Assembly: GCF_000203815.1 (NCBI RefSeq)
Contig: NW_004457642.1
Location: forward strand, 62,001-126,000
Source: Cavenderia fasciculata
Lineage: Eukaryota > Evosea > Eumycetozoa > Acytosteliales > Cavenderiaceae
Length of the DNA: 64,000 nt
Reading direction: 5' to 3'
Both the position numbers and the translations under genes were made by a program. Positions 10,257 to 21,371 of the stretch are shown in pieces; the first letter of the stretch is position 1, and every line of letters begins with the position of its first letter. The notes beneath the pieces are model-generated. The model was not told the origin of the DNA, searched no databases, and saw only the letters and a list, made by a program, of their open reading frames with translations.

Positions 10257-12464
10257 TTAGATTGCTAATTTTGGACATGGTTCATGATGATGATGATGGT
10301 GGTGATGATGATTTGGTGGATTTGGAATATGTGGAGTTGAAGAACAAGGCGATTGAGATGTTAGATTGGTGGATCTGAGGATGAGACGACGATAGAGATC
10401 TTCGAGTGTTTGTTTTTGAGTGTCGAATGGTAAAAAGAGTGAAAGGAGTAAGAGACCGGTTAGAGAGACACCACTGAAAAAGAAAAAGGTAATATCGTGT
10501 CCTAGTCCAGTCACCATATACACAAACACTATAGACACGAGGAAATTAGTGATCCAAAGCAGTGACCCTGATATAGCCATAGCAGTACCTCTAACACAAC
10601 TTGGAAACATCTCACTTGTTATGATGGTTGGGATGGGACCGAGACCAAGAGAAAATGCAATCTTGGTAAATACAATGGCGCCAACCGCCAACCATTCCTT
10701 GGAGATTGGGATGAGTCGTTCTACTTGATCGTCGTGTATCTCTGGTTCGTCATTCACACCGATGAAAGCGTACCCTATAATAGCCATGCCAATCGTCATG
10801 CCATACAAACTAACTAATAGGACATTCTTGCGACCATATCTATCGATCAAGACAGCCGACAATAGAATAGCCAACAATTGGGGTAGACCAACCAATGCAG
10901 ACACCAAAATAGACTGTCTATAACTAAACCCAATATCCTGTAATATAGTTGTAATATAATACACCAACAAATTAATACCACTCAATGATTGTAACATTGA
11001 TATTCCAAATCCAATTGCAAATATCTTTTTATATTTTCTAAAAGAAAAAGATAAATATTAATATTTCTATACTATATACAATGTATATATGTTTACTTGC
11101 TTGTTAAATATTGATTTCCAATGACTTAGATCTAATTGTTCATTCATACTATCTTTAATTTTTTCAACTTCAATTTCAACAGCTGGACGTGTGAGATAGG
11201 GATAGAGGGAGAGGAGGATGTCAGAGGCACGACCAACTTGACCGCGATGAACAAGATGACGAGGTGATTCGACAAACCAATACATGCAGAGTAGTTGAAT
11301 GACTGGTGGGATGACAGCTAGGGCAAATGCAAGTCTCCATCCACTCTCGGATTCAACCAATCCATATCCAACCAACAATGCAACGGTCATACCAATAATG
11401 ATGATAAAGTATTTCATCGAGCCCAAAAACCCTCGAATAGTGGGTGGTGCAATTTCACAAATATAGGATGGAACAATGGCCAAGACTGCACCACACGACA
11501 AACCAGATATCAAACGACCAATCATTAATTGAGCATATCCATGTGTAGTTGCGCAAAGTATAGCTCCAACTATAAATATTAAATTCATAAATAGTGTTGA
11601 ATCTCTTCTACCGTATCGATCAACTACCAAACTACTAGCCAATGATCCAAATACACCACCAATTAAAATAATAGAGACTGATGTTGAAAATTGAATTGGA
11701 TTAAATTGATAGATTGTAGAGATGAGTGGAATGGTTGGAGAAATGACAGATGTCACATACCCAACTTCAAACATTGATAGTAAACAAATCAATACATTAA
11801 TGACAAGTACCGATGATAGATGTGGATGTTTTCCACCACCTTTGGATGATAGTGGTGGTAATGAATTAATTGAATCTTGTTGATGATGTATATTAAAATC
11901 TTTAAATGGTATATGTTTACAATTACCACTACCATTATTATTATTATCTTTGTTGTTGTTTTCTCGATTAAGTGTATTTTGAAGTTGTTGTTGTTGATAA
12001 TTATGATAGTTGTAACTTATAGAGGAGAGGGATGCAGATTGTCCAAACAATGGTGGTGAAAATAAAGAAGATGGAACGGTATTTAATGTTTTAGATCTCA
12101 TCTTTTCAATATCCATATCATCTAGATAATTATTAATTCCATCCGAGTTGGAATTGGTGTGATCTTGAATAATGGTTGATGATGGAATTTCTGCTCCATT
12201 TGGCAATGGTATATCATCATATGATGATTGTGTATCTGATGAATGTGATGATTCATCATCCATCGATGACGAAGATGAAGGAGATGATGACGAAGATCCA
12301 TCATCTGGAAATGATGATTCTGAATTTGATTCAAAATCCATTGATCTATCTTGGTCTTCTTTTTGTTGTTGTTGGTCTTGTAAATATTGTTGTTGTTGAA
12401 TTTGATTTATATGATTAAATAATACCATTTTTATTGTTGTTGTTATTGTTGTTGTAACGGTCAA
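10257..12464 (-). CDS. MFS sugar-transporter-like protein with long N-terminal tail
   Basis: Two exons (11101-12464, 10257-11037) join into 714 residues. After about 225 residues of Q/S/D/N-rich cytosolic tail come 12 membrane segments. Sugar-porter signatures include DRYGRRDS, GRLISGLSCGAVLAIVPSYI, a CEIAP segment, ESPRHL, SLSGINLLVYY and DRYGRKNVLL, plus SEMFPSCVRGTAMAI. These match the hexose/inositol porter family. The only frame-consistent junction uses a GC donor (AACAA|GCAAGT) with an AG acceptor, giving NKKYKKIFAIG. The second in-frame ATG at 12428 has the better A-rich context and may be the true start, which would give 702 residues. The tail ends in a His run. The substrate is not predictable. 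Confidence 0.88.
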
Positions 12465-12515
12465 CGAGACTATGGTATATGGTATGGTATGAAATTATTA
12501 TTATTATTATTATTA

Positions 12516-12549
<34 letters not shown>

Positions 12550-13350
12550 GTGTTGTTGGAAATAAAATAAAAATGTATATTATGATTTAAAATACAAATC
12601 GATTGGTATTTTGATTTACTATGTTGTTGGTTGTTGAATGTTATCGGTCGGTAAATATAGTACAAATAAGTAGTAGTAATAAATGTCAATGGCTAATCGA
12701 TTCTTTTATCTTGCTTTTCCTTTCTTTTTTGATCGATTTCTATTTATGTAGCAACTATATATTGTGGTGTTTGTTTGTTGTATGTGTCGTGTGTTTGATT
12801 GTAGTATTAAATGACCAAGTTACGATTGTTTGAATAAAGTTTAAATTATTCAACAATTCTAGTACGTCGACTACCATCAATTTCTTCTTCTTGAAGTTGT
12901 TTAATTTATAGTAGCAGTAGTAGTGAATACTGTTGTGCGTATATATTTATATATATTGATGATCATGTCTCCTCCTTTCTTTTTGTATGAACTCTCCACT
13001 CTATCCAATCAATACCATCTTTTTAATACCCTCCATTTCCATTCTTTCATTCATCCACCATCCGGTATAACCCGCATATATATCAACATGTATGTGGTGG
13101 TGGTGTGGTAGTCAATCAAAAAACAAACCAAACCATTGTATGCGAAATATGTGTTGTTGTTCAAACCAACCTAAAAATAGAAATAGATAAAACATGTTAG
13201 TGTTAATTCAATGTGCGTGTGTGTGTGAGTGATTGTATACACACAATGAGGGTTTCATATTAATCTTTGTATCAACATAACAAAACATAATATCCACATG
13301 ACAAGGGATGAATCCTTGTCAAAAAAAAAAAAAAGAAAAAACAATTACTT
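12465..13350. other. Intergenic with ATT microsatellite
   Basis: No supported gene is seen. A long ATT/TTA run occupies 12493-12549 just upstream of the MFS gene. The rest is mixed-composition spacer with short chance frames and a GT run near 13214. Confidence 0.75.
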
Positions 13351-13500
13351 TATATTATTTATGAAAGTCTATTCCATTTGGCATGGCTTTCACTTGGTCC
13401 TCCCATTTCTGTGGAATAAGAGCGACTGAGATCAAGTCATAGTTATTGTATTGGTTGAACTAGTTGTAATCTGGTTCCAACGATTGATGACTTGTCAATA
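13351..13500 (-). pseudogene. Fragment of a third GBP-like GTPase copy
   Basis: Read on the minus strand the piece resembles the segment of the two neighbouring GTPases just before their Cys-rich tail. It gives IDKSSIV, then LISVALIPQKWEDQV and AMPNGID, against DDSSIVDLQQ and ALVPQKWKNQV in the intact copies. Stops and frame changes break it, and nothing N-terminal or C-terminal to it is present. It lies directly downstream of the first intact copy and looks like the leftover of an array that was once larger. Confidence 0.75.
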
Positions 13501-13537
13501 AATGATATTAATCTTTTATTTTTAAAAACTAAGATGA

Positions 13538-15287
13538 CTATGGAATGTATGAAAGATTTGGACGGACTGTACAATTGACAGGGGATTCACAACGAAAGCA
13601 TGTAAGATTTGGTTCGACCTCTAGAAATGATTTTTTCTTGAGACAACCTTTAGACATTACTGTGGGTCCGTCAATCCAATACCAATAACAATCGCCACCA
13701 CATGGCTTGCAGATGATAAAGTCACCTCCTAAACGGCAGCCTTTCTTACAAGTCAAGTCACCTTGAGCCTGAATAGGCATCTTCCATTTGGCTCGGTTTT
13801 CTTGATCCTGACACTTCTGAGGAATGAGAGTAACTGCCGTGTCATAGTATTGGTAGAAGATTGTGAAATCTGGTTCTTTATCCACCAATTGTTGGAGATC
13901 CACAATCGAAGAGTCATCGATGAATGTTGATTTATCTGGCACCTGGGTTTCACCAAACTTTAACTTGTCAATATAAATGTTCAACTTGTGTTTTGCATTA
14001 TCATTGATTTCTTTTACAAACTCTAAAAAGGTACGTTTGTTTTGATCGGTTTGTTCTGCAATTGCTTTGGCTTCAGTCAATTTGGCAATTTTGTGGTCAT
14101 ACTGACTTTGATAAATGAACATCAAATCGGCATTTGGAATACTTGGTGATGAAAAGAATTCATCGATATAGGCATCACAAGTTTCTTTAATATAGAATGT
14201 TGATTGTGTAAAATCAACATCTAAACCACCACTGACATCTTGAAAAAACTCTTGAAATGTCATATCTAATGTAACTTCCTTGGTCTTTGCAAGATTGATT
14301 TGGGTTGCAATAGAGATAACTTCATTCATGATTCTCTTGCAACCATTTAAAAATAATTGTTTTCCAACTAATCCAAGATTGGAAAAATCACCCTTGTTGA
14401 ATGCATCCAATAATAGTTGAATTGATTCTGCTTTTGATGATAGTGCTTGAGTATCCAAACGTGGATTGATTTTATCCAATATACCAGTTTTGATTGCATT
14501 GACCATGTCTGGGTGGAAATCAAGTGGTGTCTCCATCAAAGTGATTTGATCATCGGTGAATTGAGGAACGGTAAATGGAATAAATTCCATATCTGGAATG
14601 ATATTTGAGAGTGTGGATAGGATTTCAGGAGCATCTCTCAATCTTTTAACCATTACAAACATTTGTTTTGTAACACATTTCATTCCAAGAACTTTACTTT
14701 GATCCATTCCTTTTTTGAATACTTCTACAGCTTGAATGAGTACAATAGATCTTGCATCTCTATTACAAAGTACTACCTCTTCACACATGACTGATAGGAG
14801 CATAGCCAACTTCCAACTTCTCTCTAAACTATGGTCATGTCCTTCCATATCCATCACCTCTTTAGTAATTGGTACAGGTGATTTCATTCTTGCTTCTCTA
14901 GACATGGTACATACACCAGTGGTAACAGTCTTGTAAGAATCAAGAGCCAAAAAGTATGGCTCCTTGATTTGATACAAAACATGACAGATTGTATTACAAC
15001 AAGTACTCTTTCCAGCACCAGGTGGTCCTAAAAAACCAATACCTGACATTGATTCTCTAATTGCCATTGGATCAGATACTAAAGTTTTACCATCTGATTC
15101 TACTTTAATATACTGTGTGACATTTGGATTATCATCACTCTCTTTCTTGTTGGCTCCAAATAAAAATGAAAAGGATGGTACTAAAAACTATAAAAAATAG
15201 AAAAAAAATACAAGAGTTAGTTTTTAATATAAGGTTAATAAACAAAATTAAATTCTATTTACAAATAATAATAATTATAAATACCAT
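13538..15287 (-). CDS. GBP/atlastin-like GTPase with Cys-rich C-terminal module, copy 1
   Basis: Exon 1 appears to be the ATG alone (15285-15287). Exon 2 is 13538-15187, giving 550 residues. The GTPase part has a P-loop GPPGAGKST (55-63), a G3-like DMEGHD (about 114-119) and VMVKRLRDAPE (about 180-190), which resembles the RD-type G4 motif of guanylate-binding proteins and atlastins. A helical middle follows. The last 70 residues form a Cys-rich module (CKKGC, CKPC, CFRC) with a YWYWIDGPT core, probably zinc-binding. No membrane anchor or CaaX box is present and the chain ends in PNLSYIP. One Cys that pairs in copy 2 (CKDC) is SKGC here. The family assignment is by motif only. Confidence 0.7.
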
Positions 15288-15472
15288 TATTATCTTTTTA
15301 TGAAAAAGTGAATAGAAAAAAAAAAGAGGCACCTTTACTTTAATAGTTGAAATATTTAAATATTTTATTTTAAAATATATTTGACAGATAAATTTTTTTT
15401 TTTTTATAAACAGATTTAATTCTAAATTTAAACTAGTAATCTAATAGATGGTTGATTTAAAAACTAAGATGA

Positions 15473-17208
15473 CTATGGAATATATGAAAGATTTGGACGG
15501 GTTGTACAATTGGCAGGACTTTTACAACCAGTGCATACAAGACTTGGATCATCAAGAAATGATGTTTTTCTAAGACAGTCTTTACACATTGCTGTCATTG
15601 TGGGTCCGTCAATCCAATACCAATAACCACCACATGTACTGCAAACTACAGGGTCATCATTTAATCTACATCCAGCCTTACAAGTCAATTCACCTTGAGA
15701 CTGAACAGGCATTTTCCATTTGGCACGGTTAACTTGGTTTTTCCATTTCTGTGGGACAAGTGCAACAGAGCTTGAATAGAATTTGTTGAACGGTGTGTAA
15801 TCTGGTTTCATATTCACTCGTTGTTGGAGATCAACAATCGACGAGTCATCGATAAATGTTGATTTATCTGGGACTTTTGTTTCATCAAACTTTAAACCTT
15901 GAATAAACACAGTAAGCTTTGATTTTGCATTCTGATTGATGGTTTCAACACACTCGAGAAAGGTACGTTTGTTTTGGTCCAATTGATCTGCGATTGCCTT
16001 GGCTTCAATCAATTTGGCTATCTTGTGGTCGTATTGGCTTTGGTAGATGTATACCAAATCTCTAAATGGAATACATGGAGACTGAAAGGATTCTCTGATA
16101 TAGGTATCACAAGTTTCTTTAATGTAGAATGTTGATTGGGTAAAATCAACTATGAGATCACCCTTGACATCTCTGATAAACTCTTGAAATGTCATATCTA
16201 ATCTGGCTTGTTTGTCCTTGGCAAGAGTAATGTGATTGGAAGTTGCATTTGAGATGGCTTCAGTCAATATTCTCTTGCAATCGGATAAAAAAAATTGTTT
16301 GTTTATCCATCCAAGATGAGAAAAGTCACCTCTGTTGAAAGCTTCTAACATTTTCTGAATTGTCTCTGCTTTTGATGACAATGCCTGTTGATCTAGACGT
16401 GGTTTGATTTTATCTAAAATACCAGTTTTGATTGCGTTGACCATGTCTGGGTGGAATTCAAGTGGTGTCTCTAGCGAATCAATTTGATCATCGGTGAATT
16501 GAGGAACGGTAAATGGAATAAATTCCATGTCTGGAATGATCTCTGAGAGTGTTGATAAGATTTCAGCAGCATCTCTCATTCTTTTAACCATGACAAACAA
16601 TTGTTTTGTAATACATCTCATTCCAAGGATTTTACTTTGCTCCATTCCTTTTTTGAATACTTCTACAGCTTGAATGAGTACAATAGATCTTGCATCTCTA
16701 TTACAAAGTACTACCTCTTCACACATGACTGATAGGAGCATAGCCAACTTCCAACTTCTCTCTAGACTATGGTCATGACCTTCCATATCCATCACCTCTT
16801 TAGTAATTGGTACAGGTGATTTCATTCTTGCTTCTCTAGACATGGTATAGACACCAGTGGTAACGGTCTTGTGAGAATCAAGTGCCAAAAAGTATGGCTC
16901 CTTGATTTGATATAAAACATGACAGATTGTATTACAACAAGTACTCTTTCCAGCACCAGGTGGTCCTAAAAAACCAATACCTGACATTGATTCTCTAATT
17001 GCCATTGGATCGGATACTAAAGTTTTACCATCATGTCCTACTTTAATATATTGTGTGACATTTGGATTATCATTACTCGCTTGATTATTATTATCTCTAA
17101 AAAAATATTTAATTGTTGGTATAAAAGTCTAAATAAAAAATAAAGTAAATAATAATTAACTTTTGAATAATTTAAAATATATATATTTAATATATATATA
17201 CATACCAT
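15473..17208 (-). CDS. GBP/atlastin-like GTPase with Cys-rich C-terminal module, copy 2
   Basis: The ATG (17206-17208) again appears to stand alone as exon 1. Exon 2 is 15473-17128, giving 552 residues. The motifs are those of copy 1: GPPGAGKST, DMEGHD and VMVKRMRDAAE. The tail is complete, with CKAGC, CSTC, CKDC and CTGC pairs around YWYWIDGPT, and ends in PNLSYIP. About 365 bases of the GTPase region differ from copy 1 at only nine positions by eye, while the middle is much more diverged. The first residues after the start differ (TFIPTIKYF versus FLVPSFSF). Another AG acceptor lies just upstream of the ATG, so a 5' UTR intron is also possible. Confidence 0.7.
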
Positions 17209-17439
17209 TTGTTCAATTATATTCTAAAAAAGAAATAAATAAAACTATTCTAACAAATGAATTAGTTTGGTTTTCTCTCTCTCTCTTTTATATATAGTTG
17301 AAAAAGTTTTAAATTTATAATAAATACTGATAACAAATTTAATTTAATCTCCTTAATTTAAATGTGTTGGTTTGTTGATTGGACCATTCTTTGTTTTGGA
17401 TCAGATTCTATATTTGTTGTTGTTGTTCACTTAATATTT

Positions 17440-17949
17440 TTATATACATTTATTATTATCGGTCATATATTGTTGATGAGATTTAATAAATGAACCAAAT
17501 ATTGATTGTGCTTGTTCTGTATCTACATTATCTTGCAAGAATGCTAGTAATCTAGGCCAAAATGGATCTAAATAGAATATTTAAATGGTTAATATAATAA
17601 TAAAAAAGTAATTCTTTCTTCTTCTTCTTCTTCATAGTTCATACCTCCTAGATCAAAAGTATCTGTCTTTAAATTTGGATTGTTATTATTATTGTTATTG
17701 TTATTGTTATTTGTACGATTCTGTGACATTCCACTAGTCAATGAAGAAAACATTGATAGTAGATTTGGTTCTTGTGACTGTGGTACAGGTGATACTACAC
17801 CCTCTTGTCTTGCAAGTAAAGGGTACTTGTTTAATTCTAAAAGAAACTCTTGTTCATCCTAAATATATAGTAATAGTAGTATGTATGTACTGTAAGTCTA
17901 CATGTGTTGAAGTTTTACTATATGTAGTTTATCATTATCTATATACCAT
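17440..17949 (-). CDS. Small N-rich protein, unidentified
   Basis: Three exons fit: the ATG alone (17947-17949), 17645-17858 and 17440-17567, giving 114 residues. The sequence starts MDEQEFLLELNKYPLLARQE, passes a poly-Asn run, and ends in DPFWPRLLAFLQDN followed by IFGSFIKSHQQYM. The conserved-looking ends flanking a low-complexity linker argue for a real protein. I do not recognise a family. The start is inferred, because the frame of exon 2 has no ATG before SMFSS and the only upstream ATG next to a donor is at 17949. It is intracellular by lack of a signal. Confidence 0.5.
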
Positions 17950-18041
17950 TATCTATCTATTTGTATGCAAATTTTAAATGAAATTGAAATTCATGATGAA
18001 GATCTTCATCTTTTCAAATTGCCATTTTATTATTATTATTT

Positions 18042-19126
18042 TTAATTAATTATATCTATTTTTCTTTGACGAATGGTTGGAGTAAGGTTTTTTTGTGCAT
18101 ATTTAAGAATATCATTTGTATCATTATTATTATTATTATGATCGTTAACATTATTATTATTATTGATTGGTGGTGGTGCCATTTCATTAAAAATATTATT
18201 ATTATTAACATTATTATTATTATTGTGAAGATTGTGTTTCCAAAAATTAGATATTGATAATTTAAATTTAGTAATTATAAATGGTAATATATCATTCCAT
18301 TCCAATTCAACAGATGAAGTAACATATAAATGAAGCATTTCAATCCACAGAGACCAACTATCACTTTGTATTTTATCTTGTATCGTTTTCCTCTCTTGAC
18401 TTGGGAAATACCAATACCTAACCAATGTATTAATTACACAAAATACGATACTCCTAAAGTTAAAAGCCATGAAAAGAATTGATTTAGTATTTAATAAATT
18501 ATTAATAAATGGATTTCTTATAAATTTCTTTTCATGTACATACCAAGGTAATAAATTAAGTTTAGCTTGAAATTCAAGATTAATATTATTAACCATTTTA
18601 TTAATTTGAATACAAAATAAAATACCTTGTGATGCAATAAAGAAATAAGGACCTAATATATAATAAGCTTTTTCTTTGTATAAATAGGAAACTAGAAATG
18701 TTGAAATGGTCAATATAGGTCTTATAAACTTTTCCAAACGATAAATGAATTGAATCCTTTGGAATTTCCAAGCCAATGTCATGATCACCATAAAAGTACC
18801 CATTTTACACCATACTCCATTGATAACTAGAGTACCAATCAGTATTAATTGATTGTATGGAAATGGGTATTCTCTAACTTGATATCCTACTGTTTGAAAT
18901 GGATAAATATATAGAAATGCCAATACCCTAACATTTAACAATCTGTATTATTTATTAAAATTGAATTTTGTAAAGAAAAAAAGTATCCAATCGATTTTGA
19001 TATTCCTTTCTTTTTGAACAATCTATTTAAAAACAATGATAATCTAATATTAAATCTATAGGTTAGAAATATATATATAATTAATCTAAACCATGAAAAT
19101 AAATGAAAATATATTATAAATAACAT
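18042..19126 (-). pseudogene. Polytopic membrane protein, copy 1, one frame break
   Basis: This is a paralog of the intact gene at 21372-22457. The 5' frame gives MLFIIYFHLFSWFRLIIYIF through SLQNSILINNT. It then stops, and the frame one base over continues with RLLNVRVLAFLYIYPFQTVG to the end. The matching place in the intact copy is uninterrupted (LQNSTLMLNTVMLVSRL). So there is a single frameshift near 18945, real or a sequencing error. Several hydrophobic helices precede a cytosolic N-rich tail ending in a conserved YAQKNL element (YAAKNL in the paralog). The function is unknown and the family seems dictyostelid-specific. Confidence 0.6.
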
Positions 19127-19235
19127 ATGGTAAATAAATAGTTGACTATTTAATTAAATATTTATATAATTTTGGTCTCTAGACTTGAAAATATACAACA
19201 AAAAAAAAAAAAAGTATAACTACTACTTTTTTTTC

Positions 19236-19745
19236 TTTTTCTTTTTTTTTATCATAATAATGATTTTCTATTTCTTTGTAAATTGCATCATATGAGGTTG
19301 ATGAGATATAATTGGTTGATTAAAAAGAGTACCATCCTCCTCCAAAATAATCAAATGGAGAGAAGTGAAATTTTCCACAACTGGATCAAAGAACACTTGA
19401 TTACTTCTGAGGCATTGACCATCTTCTTATCAATGTTAATACACAAAATACCATATATCTAAATATAGAAAGAAAAGGGTGAATAATTAAATGTATCATA
19501 TAGAATAATTCATCATCATCATCTTGATGTTCAAATACTTTGAAAGAGTTGATTATTTTGATTCAAAAATTTCATGATTTCTTTGTGGAGCTTGTTTGTT
19601 GTTTAGAATTACACAAAATAGAATCAATTGAATGGAGATGAATATAGTTGGTGTAAGAATACATTATCGATTAGACTGTTGGTACTTTTTATCTGTATCA
19701 CCATCTCTTATGTATTTAGAGTTCATATTATTTAATTTCTTGCCA
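19236..19745 (-). pseudogene. Rearranged relic of the same membrane-protein family
   Basis: The DNA aligns with the 3' flank and C-terminal half of the intact gene (about 21350-21965), including the ATCATAATAATGATTTTC leader, the VIEPDQPH-type coding end and the FESKL region, with many indels. From about 19669 to 19744 the match flips. This part is the reverse complement of about 21950-22026 of the intact gene. The copy is therefore a decayed tandem duplicate that carries an internal inversion. It cannot encode a protein. Confidence 0.8.
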
Positions 19746-19973
19746 GGACTTAAATTTGCCTTGTTCGATGATCTAACAACACCAATATTCTTTATAATGT
19801 TCTCTCACTACCAACTATAATACTAACTACTGATATATATATATCTCTCTCTCTTTCTATTTATTAAACTAGAAAACAATAAATTTATTTAAAAATTTGA
19901 GATGAATACCCGATTGGTAATGTCTCTTTTGATTTTGTTATAGGCAATATGATCATGATTTTTGTATTGAAAA

Positions 19974-21243
19974 TCAAATTGATGGCTCGGACATAGATTC
20001 AAGGTTGTCGCACATCATGTCTACTGATGATTGAAGAAAAGGTTTTGGATCTCCATTTTGTATTGAGTAGATTTGAAAAAGATACTCCATTCTATGCAAC
20101 TTAGGGAAGACTGGAGGTACATGTCTAGATCTTGCCAAGAGAAGCATTAAGATGAGTCTACCAAGACGTCCATTCCCATCATGAAAGGGATGGATATGGA
20201 GAAATATTGAATAGAATTTGAGTGCAAAGACAACTGGATGTAAAGTAGGGTTCTTTTCCTCCTCATGCAAAAGTTTGTGCTCATTAGGGATGGAACTTCT
20301 ACAGGATAAGGGTAAATGGTATTATAAAACCCATGGGCTTGGATGATGCCTTTTCTATATTCCCCAACCTTATTTTGTGCAGTTTTGCCGTTCTGTGTTA
20401 GAGACAGACTGAGTGTTAGTATTCTATCAAAGAAAATTTGATTATTTTTATTTTATTTTTTTTAATACATACAATAGAAACGGATTGGGGGTCATCATCA
20501 TCAACTAATAAACTGTGGATGCTTTTAACCTTTTCCTCTGTTAAACCATCTATTTTGAGAATCGTCTTTTGAGCGACAATGTTTCTGCAAAACATTGTCA
20601 CCTCTTCTGGTGTACTCTTTAAGCTTGGATTCTCTTGAATGACTCTATCGACCAATGTTGGGATATCTACACAAGGAAAAGATACTATTTCAGATTTAAT
20701 CGACTCGTAGATGGATTTACTGGTACTTGGGGTGAGGGTATAGCCTTCTATTTGAACAGATTGATGGGATACTGCAGAGTTGTAAGAATCACTAAAAAAT
20801 AACTCGTCGAATAAGAAATCAGAAAGCTCATCTACTGCTTTCAGATTGTCTTTGTTGAATTTGCTCCATTCGATTTCCTTTGACAAGTCGAATGCATTGT
20901 GATGATTCGTCCACAGATCTCCACTTTGAGTTAGCTTGGTGTACTCTTTGGTTTTTTTTTGTAAATGTTGAAGTGGTCTAGTATAAATTGTATCCAAAAG
21001 TGACTTTCTTGATTCAATTGTTCCCTTGAAGGAATCGTCTCTGTCAGACCATGGAACACCAACAAAGGTTTTTTGTGAAAAAAAACGATTGTACATCAAG
21101 GCGAGAACGTTGGTGTTGCTGGTATCGCGATTGTAAACTACTTTTAATGAAGTTGATTTAAATCGAGTTAACTGAAGGAGGGAAGTAGGGGTAGTAAGAA
21201 CAGCAGAAGAAGATGTTCTTCTGAGTAATTGGTTGTGGATCAT
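19974..21243 (-). CDS. Fic-domain AMPylase-like protein with mitochondrial-type N-terminus
   Basis: Exon 1 (20473-21243) gives 257 residues and a second exon starts at 20392. The Fic signature HPFHDGNGRLGR is complete and lies about 60 residues before the end. An upstream SVQIEG fits the (S/T)xxxE(G/N) inhibitory-helix motif that restrains class II Fic enzymes, as in FICD. Family members transfer AMP to hydroxyl side chains. The first 35 residues (MIHNQLLRRTSSSAVL...) are rich in Arg and Ser/Thr and lack acids, as in a mitochondrial presequence. The coding sequence between the two parts does not stay in one frame, so the locus has about one break and may be a recent pseudogene or carry a sequence error. 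Confidence 0.65.
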
Positions 21244-21371
21244 AATTAAAAGTATAATATATATATATATATATATTTAAAAGGAAAGATGAAACAATGA
21301 GTACGACTTATAATTTAATTACAAGTAGCTGCATGCATTTGCTACCTTTATTTTCTTTTTCTTTTTTTTTG

